Source: Eublepharis macularius (lineage: Eukaryota > Chordata > Lepidosauria > Squamata > Eublepharidae). Taken from it: DNA of 64,000 nucleotides. The stretch's first letter is position 1. Each line of letters begins with the position of its first letter. The stretch is from NCBI RefSeq assembly GCF_028583425.1, contig NC_072799.1, positions 89,514,217 to 89,578,216 on the forward strand, written 5' to 3'. Positions 1-12,734 of this stretch are shown one piece after another. A model generated the notes under the pieces. It was given only the letters and a program-made list of their open reading frames with translations, was not told where the DNA came from and did not search any database. Position numbers and translations under genes: made by a program.

Positions 1-2310
1 CCAGAAACTTCAATGCTAGTTTTCGGCTGGTTTGAGTAACTTTCAAATTTTTTGTAGAGAGATAAACAAGATCTTCAGGTTGTAAGTCCCATTCGGCCAC
101 ACGATGGCGATCAGCATACTTTTTGTAATCCTGTTTGGCTCTGTCGAGATGCTTTTTAATCAGAGTCCATTGTTGAGCTGCTTCCCCCCACCATTCGGAA
201 ACATCTTGGGACGCTGAAGCAGGAGGGGGGAGCGCTTCAAACGGGAAGGATTTGAAGTGGAAGCCATATACTACTTTGAAGGGGGTTTCTCCAGTGGAGG
301 CGTGTACACTGTTATTGTATGAGAATTCCGCTAAGGGCAGCAAATCGATCCAGTTGTCTTGTTGAAAATTGATATAACAGCGGAGGAACTGTTCTAATAT
401 TTGATTAGTTTTTTCGGACTGTCCGTCAGTTTGAGGATGATGGCTGGAACTTAAACCTTGCTCAATTCCCATAATTTGTAGAAGCTCCCGCCAGAAGTTG
501 GCAACAAACTGTCCGCCGCGGTCCGAAATCACCTTTGACGGAAAAGAATGCAGTTTAACAATGTGTTTTAGGAAGATATCTGCTAGTTTTCGGGCTGAAG
601 GTATAGTGGTGCAAGGTATGAAATGAGCTTGCTTGGAGAATAAATCCACTACAACCAAAATGCAAGTGTGGCTCTTGGAGGGGGGGAGGTCTGTAATGAA
701 ATCCATGAATATGGTTTCCCATGGTCTGCTTGGCGTTTCTAAAGGTTGCAAAAGTCTGGGTGGTTTGCCTTTGCGTGACTTGGCACTGAGACAGATGGGG
801 CATGACGCTATATATTGGGAAATGTCTTTGCGCATGCCTGGCCACCAAAATTGCCGTTGCACTAGATGGAGTGTTTTTAAGTACCCGTAGTGGCCAGCTG
901 TAGGGGCGTCGTGACAGCGTTGTAACACTTCTTTTCTTAAACTGCTGGGTACATAAAAGCGGTCCCCCCAAAGCCACTCTCCTTGCTCGGATTGTTGTAA
1001 CTTTTCCTTGGGTACATTCCCCCCCTCCTTTTCCACTTCAGCTTTTAGTTTTTGTCTCCACTCTTGGTCTGGTTGAGAAGGTTGGGTGGCGCGACTGCGC
1101 GTTGTAACCACTCCCCCTAATTGCGTAGGTGAAAAGACAGTGTCTATTGTCTCCTCCCGCTTGCTCTTATGTTGAGGCATGCGCGATAGGGCGTCGGCAA
1201 GGAAGTTAGTTTTGCCGGGCAAAAAGTTCAAAGTGAAGTTGAATTTAGAAAAGTATTCTGCCCATCGCAATTGTTTGGCATTCAGCCTTCGCGGACTGCG
1301 TAGGGCTTCTAAATTCTTGTGATCTGTCCACACCTCAAAAGGATGGCGGGCTCCCTCTAGCCAATGTCTCCAAGTGGAGAGTGCCGCCTTTACAGCAAAC
1401 GCTTCCTTTTCCCAAACATTCCAATTTCTTTCAGGGTCAGAAAATTTGCGGGATAGGAAGGCACAGGGTTTAAGCACATTGTCCTCCCCTCGCTGCAAGA
1501 GGACGCCTCCAATCGCAGTATCGCTGGCGTCTACTTGTACTATAAATGGGCGATTTTTGTCAGGGTGCTGCAGAACTGGTTCGGAAATAAATTGGGTTTT
1601 GAGCTGATTGAAGGCTGCTTGGCATTGGGGCGTCCATGACAATTTAGCGCTTGGTTTTTTAGCTTGTTCCCCTTTGTCTTTGGTTTTTAACAGTTCAGTC
1701 AGGGGAAGTGTTATTTGAGCAAAGTTTGCTATAAATTCTCTATAAAAGTTGGCAAACCCTAGAAAGGATTGTAGTTCTTTGAAAGTAGTGGGCGTTTGCC
1801 ATTCTTGGACAGCTTGCACTTTGCTCGGGTCCATTTTTAAACCATCTTTGGAGATGCAATATCCCAGATAGGTGAGTTCCGTCTTATGAAACTCACATTT
1901 GGACAGTTTAATGGGCAATTTGTTACACATTAGAGTGGTTAAGACTTTTTTCACAAGATCTACGTGTTCTTCTTCAGATTCTGAATAAATTAAAACATCA
2001 TCTAGATACACCACTACTCCTTTGTACACAAAGTCATGCAATACTTCATTGATCATGGACATGAAAACCGAAGGGGCCCCAGCCAGGCCAAAAGGCATAA
2101 CTAAATATTCGTATTGGTCGAGGGGCGTATTGAACGCGGTTTTCCATTCATCACCTTCCCTGATACGAACGTGGAAGTAAGCATCTTTTAAATCCAATTT
2201 CGTAAAGATCTTACCTTGTGCCACGACGTTGAGTATATCCCGGATGAGTGGGATGGGGTAGGCGTTGCTGGAGGAGACTGCATTAAGTCCCCTAAAGTCT
2301 GTGCACAGTC

Positions 2311-2970
2311 TCAATCCCCCATCCTTTTTTTGACAAATAGCACTGGAGCCGCATGCGGGCTATTTGCGGGTCGGATGAATCCTCTTTTAAGATTAGTGTC
2401 AATGAATTTGCGGAGCTCCTCTCGCTCATTTGGACTCATAGGATACAGTCTGCCTTTAGGTAAAGATGCCCCCAGTAAAATTTCCATGGCACAGTCTGTC
2501 CTCCGGTGTGGAGGTAAGGAGTTGGCCTCCTCTTCGGTGAAGGCTTGGACATAAGCTCTATATTGTTTAGGTATTTGGTTAAGTTCTTCTTGAGTTAACA
2601 GGGCTTGTTCAATGAGAGTAGGGTTTTTGCCCCAGTTTTGATTCCAACGATGATTTTCACATTTCTCATGGGAAAATGTAATGCTTCCTACTTTCCAGTC
2701 TATATACGGGTTGTGATCCCACAACCATCTGCTTCCCAATATTAAAGGATACTTTGCTGTAGCACTAATTACGAAGGATCTCATCTCCCAATGTTGTCCC
2801 ATACCTGTAATGACAGGTATAGTTTCGGTAGTGACCGGATTCATATTAGTGCCATCCATTTGCTCAAAAATGACTGGAGTTTCCAGTTCTTTTACAGGGA
2901 GTACTAATCCATTTACTAAGGCTGGTGCAATAATGTCTCTAGAGCAGCCCGAGTCTATCAGAGCTTGCAC
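2311..2970 (-). pseudogene. gypsy copy A protease and start of reverse transcriptase
   Basis: The open stretch contains the retropepsin motif ALIDSGCSRDIIAP, and, downstream, the sequence just before the RT fingers (LKRGFIRPANSPHAAPVLFVKK). It is part of the relic pol region of the element at 1-6105. Confidence 0.8.
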
Positions 2971-3086
2971 ACGAATATGTGTTTTTCTTTCTGAGTTAAC
3001 TAACGTTACTGGTATGAATAGTATGGACCCATGAGGTCTTTCCGGAATTGGAACTGACTGGGTTTCGATCTGCCGCTTGGGTCCTT

Positions 3087-5741
3087 TTACGACAGATCCA
3101 TCTCGTTTCCCGAGGCAGGACTTTCGGGGTTTTCCTCACCGATTAGAGCTGTTGAATCATAGTCCATAATTTCTTCGAGCTCTAAGCCTTTTTTGGGAGG
3201 ATTTCTGCAGAAAGTCCCTCTGCCTCTCGGCGCTCTGGGAGCGGGTGTCAGGCGGGCTGGCGTGGGCTGAGAGGTGGGGGCTGGACACCTTGGTAGGAAC
3301 GGAATTCTTTGCACAGGCCGGAACGGACATTGTGCCGCAAAGTGACCGCTTTGGCCACACTGTAGACACAACCCTTGTTGCCATCTAGCATCTCTCGCTC
3401 CTCTAGTTGCATATCCAGCACCCTTGCTCCCTCTCATAAGTACAGATGAGCGCCGGTGCCCAGCGGTTTGTTGCTGTTTGACCAAGCGTACTTCTTGCAT
3501 ACGATTTTCCACTTCACAAGCTAACTGAATCCACCCCAAAAGTGTGGGGGGTTTATCTTGCATAAGGGCCCTGTCCAATAGTCTGGGATTCATGCCCTGT
3601 TTGAACAGAATTATTTTGGTGGACTCCTCACACCTTGGACATTTGGCAGCCAGCTGTCAGAATTTTGTAACATAGTCTCTAGCCGACGTGCTGCCTTGTC
3701 TAATAGATTGTAATTCTGTTCAAGCTCTACTTTCTTCCAGAGGGTCTTCGTATTAGGCGCGGCGCGCATCTACAAGACCTTGTAATGTGTTTAATTCAGG
3801 GGCCCCTAATTCGTAGAGGGCTACATACCATTCTGCTGCTTTTCCTTGTAGGCGAGACCCCAAGTGTTCGATTTGGCTGGCTTCATCTCCAAACAAATGT
3901 CCCCAAAGGTTAAAGAATTGTAAAGCTTGTACTAGGAAAAATCCTAATTTGGACGGGTCTCCGTCGAATGTGGCTTCCAGTTTTACCCACCCCATTGGCA
4001 ATTCCGGGGGTCTGGTGACCGGCGCAGGCCGTGGGTAATATTCTATAGGCACTGGTTGAGGTCCCCCATCTGGGTACTGCAGATGAGGCTGTACCGGGGG
4101 AGGTTGTATCGGAGGTTGCTGGGGTCTCGGTTGAGGTTGTAATGGAGGAGGCGGTCCTCTCGGTACCGGCTGAATTGGCGGAGGAGGTCCCCTCGGGACT
4201 GGTTGAACTGGCGGAGGGGGTCCTCTAGGCACTGGCTGTAGCGGTGGCGGAGGTCCCCTCGGAACTGGTTGTAGCAGTGGAGGAGGTCCTCTCAGAACAG
4301 GCTGTGTTGGGGGAGGAGGTCCCCTCGGTCCCGGTTGCAGTAGAGGCCCGGGGTGTAGTGCCCCGTCCTATCGATCCCGTCAGCGGGAATTGTCGAGGAG
4401 TGGTGCCTCGTACAATCGGTGCCACGAGCCTCGGCAGGAACGGCTGCCCTTGCTGTACTGTTGTAGTCGGGGGGGTAGCTGGTGGTCCTTGCGGCGGTAT
4501 TGGTGCGGGCGTAAGGATCGGAGCTTCCCCTGGCGGGTGTTGCGGGGTACCCCGGGAGGCAGCGGAGTCCCCCTCGGCTCCTCTCGCGGTGGTCCCCCTC
4601 CTCCTGCTATTTCCTCCTCCTCCTCCTCCTCTTCTTCTTCCTCTTCTTCAGTGTCGGTCGGCTGTTCATCGACTGGCCCTGGTGTGAGGTTCAGTGGCTG
4701 TACAGGTTGTTGCAAATCGTCAGCTAACGGGAGTGGTTGATTTGGTACCCCGGTTTCTGTCCGCGGAATGATTCTTTGTAAAGTTGACAAGCTTTGACTG
4801 ATACTCTGTATGCCTGAGGCCGTCTCTTGGCTCCCATCTGATCCCTCAACCACCAACACAGATAGCAAATGGACTGCATGGGCCAGGCTCTCTTCCATAC
4901 TCAACAATCTCTCCTCTAGGATCTGTACCTTATTCGAGTCCACCGCCGTGGTCTCGGTTTCAACATACTTCTGGGGAGGTTCACCAGGGACTTGCGTAGT
5001 CTCTAAGTATTCTGCATAGGATGCCCCGGGCCAAGGTCTTATTTCTCCCATGCCCTGGGCTCCGTTCCCTTGCTCTTCATGTGATCTCCCCGCCAGGATT
5101 CCTTTCGCTAATCCCGTGACCGCTGAAATTCCGGCATCTACTGCTATGGTTTGGCTCTGCAATTGTATCCACGTGTGCTCACTCAAATCTTGTTGTCCCG
5201 TCCACGGAGCAACTTCTGCATAGTCCCAACTCATTACATCGCGGCGGGACGTTTCCCATGTCTGGGTACTCTCTGAACCTCTTCGATCCCACTCCATCTG
5301 GTCGGCCTCACGGTTCCAATAGTACCAAGGTTGGCTACTGGGATGCTCTGCAATCACACCCAAATTCCGTCGGCCTTCCATCGGGGGTTGCGTGAACACA
5401 GTACTCGCTCTCCTTTCCCTCGCGTCTCTAGGCCTCGATCCCCACTGTGTCGGCATTGGTAAGGATATAAGTGGGTCAGCTGCTGCTGTGGGCTGAATAT
5501 CCGTTCTGCTAGGAGCGAGGGTGTATATTGTAGTAACAGAAGACCCTGTTCCCCTTTGAACGGGTCCTTGAGGTTCCAGTCCTTCCGAACTGGGGGAGGC
5601 ATAGGGATCGAACAAAGGGTCCCTGTCGGGAATGGCTTTGGTATCCGGCTGCTCCGGTTTAGGCATTGGAACAAATGTGATTCGTAACAAAATGTCAGAT
5701 CTGTGGCTAAATAATAGTTGTATCCAGACTACCTTCTGCAA
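3087..5741 (-). pseudogene. gypsy copy A Gag region
   Basis: The Gag relic has an acidic N-terminal half with a long glutamate run (near 4640), a proline-rich middle built from PRGPPPP-type repeats (about 4060-4330), a capsid-like segment (AEWYVALYELG) and a CCHC knuckle (CLQCGQSGHFAAQC, near 3340). It is spread over more than one reading frame and is not an intact gene. Confidence 0.75.
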
Positions 5742-6105
5742 TCAGACAAGAGTCCGTTGTTTTCAAAAGATTTACTGAAAAAAGCAACCATTATAGTCCA
5801 CTGGTCCAGATGCAATATCTGAACTGGTACACGTGTAATGTTACGAATGAGAGGCAAAGAATACAGTACAAAGTATCAAGACTCAGTAGGCCCAGCCTCC
5901 CCCCACAGTTCTCAAAACAATCCCTTTGAAGCTGAGACAGTGAACGTTTCCTAGGACTGGAAAGCTGTAGCCAAAACATTCCTCTTCTGAGAGATAGCTG
6001 CTAGGGAACATCTTGGCACCTGTGAAGAAAGCACTCAGAACACTAAAAGAATTAAAATGGAGTCTCTTTGGTTACAACATATAGAGAAGCATTCTGAACC
6101 TGGCA
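5693..6105 (-). repeat. 5' LTR of gypsy copy A
   Basis: The internal edge starts TGTCAG, the same six bases that begin the LTRs of copy B, and is preceded by the same AACAAAA leader word. A shared TCAAAAG-TTTA-TGAAA block follows. I place the outer end at TGGCA (6105), where a CT-rich microsatellite begins. The outer end is less certain than the inner one because the second LTR is outside the window. Confidence 0.6.
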
Positions 6106-6255
6106 CTTTCCTCCCTTCTTTCCTTTCTCTTTCCTTCTTTCCATGTCCTTCCTTCTTTCTCTTCCTTCCTTCATTTCTCTCTCTCTTGCCTTCTTTCCCT
6201 CCCTTCCTTTCTCTTTCCATGTCTTTCTTTCTTTCTCTCCCTCCCTCTCTCTTCT
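6106..6255. repeat. CT-rich (TTCC/CTTT) microsatellite
   Basis: About 150 bp of nearly pure pyrimidine on the plus strand, built from irregular TTCC, TTTC and CTCC words. It abuts the LTR of gypsy copy A. Confidence 0.9.
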
Positions 6256-6415
6256 GGGGGGGCAGCTGCACCATGTGCAATGACATCACTTCCCAGAAGT
6301 GATGTCATTGTATGGTTCCGGGAGCATATACACATGCATGTATAGTGACAGCGGCACTCCCTCCTTCCAGGAGTTGCCCTAAGTGAGAGTTCCCCCACCT
6401 CTTTCCCCAGAAAAA
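6256..6415. repeat. MITE-like fragment with short palindrome
   Basis: A 14-bp inverted repeat (AATGACATCACTTC and its complement, 6278-6310) is followed by an end that reads CCACCTCTTTCCCCAGAAAAAA. That end resembles the right end of the CAGGGCTTTTTTTC hAT MITE at 38288-38606. No clean target duplication was found, so this is a degraded or partial copy. Confidence 0.5.
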
Positions 6416-9400
6416 AGTCATGGGTATAAGAATGGCAAACATCTAAAGGTTAGTCATTATACCTTAGGGTTACTTCAATCAACTGTATTGAGAATGACTT
6501 ATTATCCAATACACCTGAGAAATTACAATACGCTGGTTGTAAGCATCTGAACAGATACAGGGTGTGTCCTAAATCTTGCTACAGCAATTTTCTAATTTAT
6601 TACTGCCATTTAATCTAATTATGAATCAACAAATAAAATCTAATCTGTAGAGAACACAACCAGTATTACCAGATTTACCCAACCAATTATAAGAAGCATT
6701 TTTTTTCATAAATGAAACTCTTTGATCATAGGCAATTCTGTTTGGTTACAGCAAAATAAAATAAACCGCCAATGACATCTTAAAGACTGATAACATTTAT
6801 TTCGATATGAGCTTTCATGAGTCACAGTTCAGATATATGAAGGGAAGATCATACTGGGAATTCTTATGGGGAAGATTACAATGGTGTGCAGGGGAGGGGG
6901 GAGTTGAAGCAGAGAGGTTTTGTGTGAATTCCAGCATGAATATTTCAAGCATCAGTTATCTGTGTAAGGGGGGGAAGGATGAGCTGAGGTAAAAAGGTTA
7001 AGCTTGAATCAGATCATAAATAAACAGAATTAGCATTTATACATGATGAGAAAGATCAGAGGTTCAAGTAGATAAGCAAAATAATTAAGTAGAAGAAATA
7101 GGATGAATAAATATTTAAGGAGAAGTAGTTAAAAGTTTAATTGAAAATTAACTGATACGGTATACAGATAGCATCTGATAAAAGATGTTAAGAATTAAAA
7201 TTCGAAAAAGTGCTCCAGTTAGGGTTGCAAATCATCAGCTGGGGCCGGGAGAACTGGAATTACAACTAATCTCCAGACTATAGAGATCAGTTCCCCTGAA
7301 GAAAATGGCTGCTTTGGAAGGTGGGCTCTATGGCATTATTATTTTTTAAAAAACTGGGCCTCCAGTAGGAGGGTAGCAGAGTAGCGTCAATTGCAGAGAA
7401 AATGTGATGGGTGTTTTGTCTCTTGCTGGCTGGTGTGAGTATGAGAGAGAAAATAACGAATTTACACTTAGCTTAGGTTTAGAAAAGAAATAAGAATTTT
7501 TTATTATAGGAACTCCATACTGTGATAGAAAAGGATAGATTCCTACCTACCCATCTAGTCTAAGGATGCATATGGATTGCACGACAAGTCCTGCATCCAT
7601 GGTGCAAGATCGAGAGAAGAGATAGTAGTGTGGCAAAGGGAGGAAGAGAAGGATGTCACAAGGAGGAATTCCTGAGATTAGCAATCTACACATCAAAGGA
7701 CAGTTCAGGGCAGTAAGGACTAGTAACAGATGCCCTGACCTTTCTATATTTCTAACTTTCTGGTTTGTCCCCTTCTAAAACCTGAGGAAAGGGACAGCGT
7801 TAAATCCTCCTCTTCTAACAATATATCCTGCTGAGGTCCCTCCCCTTCTGAAACCCCATGATCTCCATGCTCCACCCACAAATCTCCAGGAATTTTACAA
7901 CCAGGATATGGCAACCCCAGATCCTTTAGAATTATTAGCAATTGCAATGACTAAGGAAATCTCTGTTTAAACTGTTTAATTCCTGGATGGGTTCTGAATG
8001 CTTAAGAAGCCAGTCTGGTCTAATCTTTGTCCTGTCCTGGAACCTTGGGCGAATGAGCCTCAGTAAGTTTATTCAGAAAGAGACAGAAACTGACCGATCA
8101 CTCAACACAAGGCAGGCGAGAGATCTTCAGCAGAGTATAAATTAACTCTAATTAGCAAGTTTTAATATTTGTTTTTTTTCTAGTTAAGGCTACTATTATT
8201 TTCCTTTGCTATACAATAATTTCTAACTATCTGTGCTTCTTATTTAATTAGATGTTTAGTGGAATAAAGCTGTTTTAGAAACCAAACTACTTGATCCTTG
8301 GGAGAGGGAATTCATCTCAGAAACATTTCCAGCCCACATAAACCCATAGACTGCTAAGTCACACACAGACACTGACAGTCCTGGAAGGATGGCTCCATCT
8401 TTAGTTGAGAAGAAAACTCAAGAAGTGCATGGGGCGGGCGGGCAGGGGGGGGAGCAGCCAGGAAGAGTGTGTGCCATGTCCTCTGACATACTCACACACC
8501 TAACTGAGATGAACCAGATACCACCTCTTCCAGTAGTTTACTGGAGAAATTCCATTACCTGGAACGACTGTGGTTGCACTGGTGGCTGCCACTCAGGTTC
8601 TAGTCCTGGTTTGATTGGAAGGAGCGCCGATTTTATAAAGTTTTCCTCACAATCATGTTTCCTCAGTGATCTGGCTCAGGTACAGACAACAGCAGTAGAT
8701 GACAATGAGCTGATTGGCAGGGGGCACTGGGATTGCAACAGGATCCAACCAACTCCCTTTGGCCACCAAAAAAACCATGGAACTTTCATGGACAAAAGCC
8801 ATCTGAGATAGGGCTGTAATAAGAAGGTGAAAAGGCTGAAACGGAGCAAAAAAAAACCTGGCTGGATCCAATCCATATGCACCAAAACATTTCTGGCCCA
8901 TCACTTTTTAAAAAAAATGTAACTAAATGTAATGTGAGAATGAAATAATTTTTCCACAAATAATAGAATTTTCATGTGAGTTTAGTTGCTTTGCCTGACT
9001 TCTTGTGTACGGGACATGCTTTTCATTTTCCTTTATCCTGTAGGTATAATTACCCTTTACATAATAATCTGTTAAATACGTCACATGTTATCAACAGCCA
9101 GTTCTAGCTGGTGCTAACCAGTTCATGTTCACTTTGTGATTTCAAGATTATGTAGTTCACACCCACATCTTTATGTTATTCAGGGAGACAAGAAATTCTA
9201 CGGTTTTACGAGCCTACTGGAAATATACTTTTATGAAGGTTTTTACTCTATATCCTGCTACAAAACAGTGCTATGTGACCTGTACTGATTATACAATGTG
9301 TTATTCTTAAAAATCATGTGAGGTACCCAACCCATTCAAAGACTGCATAGCTTATTGTTACTTTTTAACCAATCCATCTGATAAATGTCAGAATATGCAG

Positions 9401-10009
9401 GCCCCATTTCTTCCAATGTTGAGAAATTCCAGGGTCAGCGCTTACTCAGGCTGGTTCTCCTGAGAGGAGAAAACACTGGAGATTTATGGTATTTATATAG
9501 CATTTGCTTTATTTACAAATATATAGGTGGCACAATGGTGGAGGGGAAGAGGCACTCCTATAAGGGCAGCTGATTTACTATCTCGCATCAGATCCTCAGG
9601 CAGAGAGACATCCAGCACGAGCACTACCCCTCCATGACTTTCAGACCATTGGTTCCAAACTTTACTGATATGGTGATCCACAATTTCAAATTTACTTGGT
9701 TGGTATTGTGGCTCGTTAACTTATTTCACATGAATTTTGGACTGCAGGTTGGACTGCATGTTTTCCCAACATGCAGTCATTAATCCATTGTTGTCATGCA
9801 TTTTAAGTGCAAGTTTGCCTATTTTATGCTGTTACTTAAGTTATCCAAGCAAAAATTAATGTGGAATTTGTTGAAATATTTATTGTACTTTCAAACTTAT
9901 TCAGTTTTTTATGCAAATATGAGAACACAACCATCTGATTGCAAGTTATACTCTCATGAGCTATAAACATTAATCTAAAGATACAGAGTTACACAATAAG
10001 TGTAGTAGT
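6416..10009. other. Low-information, mostly AT-rich interval
   Basis: I see no gene here. Short pieces of interspersed repeats are recognisable: a fold-back retroposon fragment near 6775-6835, and two arms of a reptile repeat beginning GGTTGC (7218-7346 on the plus strand and about 7800-7917 inverted). The rest, including 8000-10000, shows no convincing coding, RNA or repeat structure by eye. Open frames here are short and look random. Confidence 0.6.
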
Positions 10010-10436
10010 AGTATTCTTTATTACAGCACTTAGCCAGCACATTTACCATAAAAATTTAAGTGCACATTTTACAACCATTTAAAACATGAAGCATATAAGT
10101 ATATGCAATTTGAAAACATAATTTCCTAATATCTATCAAAATTTGTAAAAACCAGGAAGTCAGTATAGTTCTAAGCAAGAAACCGAAATGGAGGCCTACA
10201 CTCTAAAGGGCTTTAACGACCAGAGCACAAAATTTCGCTATCTGGTGTAATGTAGTAAAATCTGAGTTTGACAGCAGTTTCTCTAATTTGTTCTTATCCG
10301 AATGTTCTGAGATAACTTCCAGAAAGGGAATAATAAATCTCATATGTGCTTCCTTATAGAAAGGGCATCTCAGGAAAACATGTTCCTGGGTTTCAACCTC
10401 CCCAAGTATGCAAGGACATAGCCTCTCATTCCAAGG

Positions 10437-10867
10437 TCATAGATCCAGAGGAGTTAGCCGTGTTAGTCTGTAGTAGCAAAATCAAAAAGAGTCCAGTAGC
10501 ACCTTTAAGACTAACCAATTTTTTTGTAGCATAAGCTTTCGAGAATCAAGTTCTCTTCATCGGATGCATGATCCGAACTGGTCAAATACAGAAGAGGAGG
10601 GGAGAGAGGGGAGAAAGAAGGGGACATGTATCACAAGGGGACAGGATGCAATTAGCGGGGAGGCAACCCAAACATTCCTTTGCTAGTAAATGTAAACATC
10701 TCCTTTTGGTGTGGAGTCAGTTTGCCGTGTTAGTTTGCAGCAGTGAAAGCAGTGAAAGCATCCAATTACTATGTAGTATAAGCCTTCGATAACCACAGCT
10801 CTCCCTGCCAGATGCGTCTGACAAAGAGAACTGTGGTCCCCGAAAGCCCACACCAGGCGTCACTGGG
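10437..10867 (+). mobile_element. Fold-back SINE-like retroposon inside the LINE
   Basis: The insert begins TCATAGATCCAGAGGAG and is flanked by a perfect 12-bp target duplication, CTCATTCCAAGG (10425-10436 and 10868-10879). Removing it restores the LINE frame (PWNE followed by RLCPC), which fixes both ends. It contains two related blocks with GCCGTGTTAGT, TAGCATAAGC or TAGTATAAGC, and TTCGA words, separated by a GA-rich spacer. See the copies at 33952, 41661, 58770 and 61907. Confidence 0.85.
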
Positions 10868-11441
10868 CTCATTCCAAGGAATCTTATTAAATCTGCCATC
10901 CAGAACAGCAGAGGGTAAGGCAGAACATCTGGCCAAAGTAAGCGCTCTCCTGAGATTATTTACCTCCAGAATGGATAAATAAGAAGCAGGTGCAGAAATA
11001 TATCTGTTACTAGGAGGAGCTATAAAAGCAGGAGTGCCTTGTAAGTCAGATTGTCGTTCAATATCATCAATCCTTTGCCTAACCATTTGCCTTGCTTGAT
11101 CGCTTCCCATCATGAGAAGCACTTGAGGGGAAAATCCTATTGCCCTAATTTTCTGTCTAGCGGCAATCATCCACTTAGACTGAAAATCATCGGTTAAGAT
11201 TAGGGGTAATAAACCACAAGGATTTAAATTTATCCTTATCCATAGGAAAATGGAATGCAGGGTGATCTTTGCTTCAATTTTCTGCATGCCAGTCTCAAGG
11301 CGAACCATTGCATTAGAAACACACTTTGGAACTTGAAGGACCGCTCTCAAAAATTTCGATTGAACTAACTCCAAAGGTGCAAAACAAGAAGTTGGTGGTC
11401 CAAGAAGTGACCCGTATAACATCTGAGTTAGTGATTTGACC

Positions 11442-12730
11442 CTAAACAATTTTTAAGGCCGCCGGCACAAAATATCCTCCTGAAGTGCGGAAGAACTTCA
11501 GTATACTTTGAGCAGATCTATCTCCCACACATGCTGATGCATGACTATGCGCAACCTTGGATCCTGAAGCTTGGATTATCATTCCGAGATAACAATAACA
11601 AGTAACCTGCTCAAGAATATGGCCATTTATACTCCAATTTCTACTTCGAGGTCTCTTACCAAAGGCCATCACCTTCGTCTTTTGATAATTAATGTCCAGT
11701 TTGTAGTTATTACAATAGCTGGCAAATCTCTTGAGTGTTCTCCTTAAACCAATTGGAGTTCTAGAGAGAATGACCGCATCATCCGCATACAGGAGAATGG
11801 AAATGGGATGCTGTGCCAATTTAGGCGAGTGGAGATCAGCTCCATTTAGATGGTCCACCACATCATTGAGATAAAAGTTAAAAAGAACTGGGGCTAACAT
11901 ACACCCCTGCCTAACTCCTTTAAAGGTGGGGATTTTATCTGTTAAATGTCCCTGACCAGTACATCTCACCCTCAATGAGGTTTGTTCATGAAGAACACGT
12001 ATAAGAGCTAAGAGCCTCCTGTCTATAGTAGAGGCTTCTAATTTGTTCCAAAGAATAGATCTGGAGATGGAATCAAAGGCCGCTTTAAGATCAATAAAAG
12101 CTGCATACAGGGAGGATGGTCCCTTACCAGAATATTTTTCAACGAGGTGCTGGAGTATGAGACAATGGTCCATCATAGATCTACCCTGCCTAAACCCAGC
12201 TTGTTCCTGGACCATTATATCACCATGCTCCAACCACGATGTAAATTTTTCCAGATGTTTGGCATAAAGCTTGCTGATGACACTTAGTAAACTTATAGGC
12301 CTATAATTGGCGGGGTCTTTTCTACTGCCTTTTTTATAAAAAGGAACTACCACAGCCATTCCCCAATCATTTGGGATCCTTCCCATTGCATCAATATAAG
12401 TAAACAAGTGTGCTAAAAAAGGGGCCCACCAATCAATATTTTCTTTCAAAAATTCAGGAGAAATACCGTCAAAACCCGGCACCTTGCCCCTTTTAAGCTG
12501 GCCAATAAGTGATGACACCTCTTTTGACGAAACCGCAGGCCACAGAGGTAAATCATTGAATACTGTGGACGCGAGAAGAGAAGGGGGAGTATCATTATAC
12601 ATATTTTGAAAAAAAGAGACCCAACTATCCGGTGAGATGAATGATTCCGTACAGGAGGTCTTATTCCACCCTTGACCTGAGACCAAAATAAAGCTGAATT
12701 TTTTTCTTTGGCCGCTTGAATTAAAGCCTT
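11442..12730 (-). pseudogene. LINE reverse transcriptase domain
   Basis: About 425 residues of continuous reverse transcriptase, from just upstream of the fingers (SSLIGQLKRGKVPGFDGI) through the palm (catalytic YADD) to the thumb (QKTKVMAFGKRP) and a conserved SAQSILKFFRT segment. The apparent start is only the boundary with the LTR-like insert at 12735, so the listed N-terminus is not a true start. The protein would reverse-transcribe LINE RNA at the nicked target. This copy cannot make a full ORF2. Confidence 0.85.
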
Positions 12731-12734
12731 CCAA

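Larger units (their letters stand above)
1..6105 (-). mobile_element. Ty3/gypsy LTR retrotransposon, copy A (runs off the left edge)
   Basis: This is a fossil LTR retrotransposon read on the minus strand. From high to low coordinates it shows a 5' LTR, a proline-rich Gag, a CCHC nucleocapsid knuckle near 3340, an aspartic protease core (ALIDSG) near 2960, reverse transcriptase, RNase H, and integrase sequence reaching the window edge. The 3' LTR would lie outside the window. Protein similarity to copy B at 20870-27554 is clear over Gag, protease and reverse transcriptase, but the two are different subfamilies. The coding region is broken several times, so the copy is a relic. The order RT, RNase H, integrase is that of Metaviridae. 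The chromovirus label is inferred from copy B, which retains a chromodomain. Confidence 0.9.

Noticed and set aside
6035-6398. Lys/Glu/Arg-rich and Phe/Leu/Ser-rich open frames
   Set aside because: They are translations of the CT/GA microsatellite.
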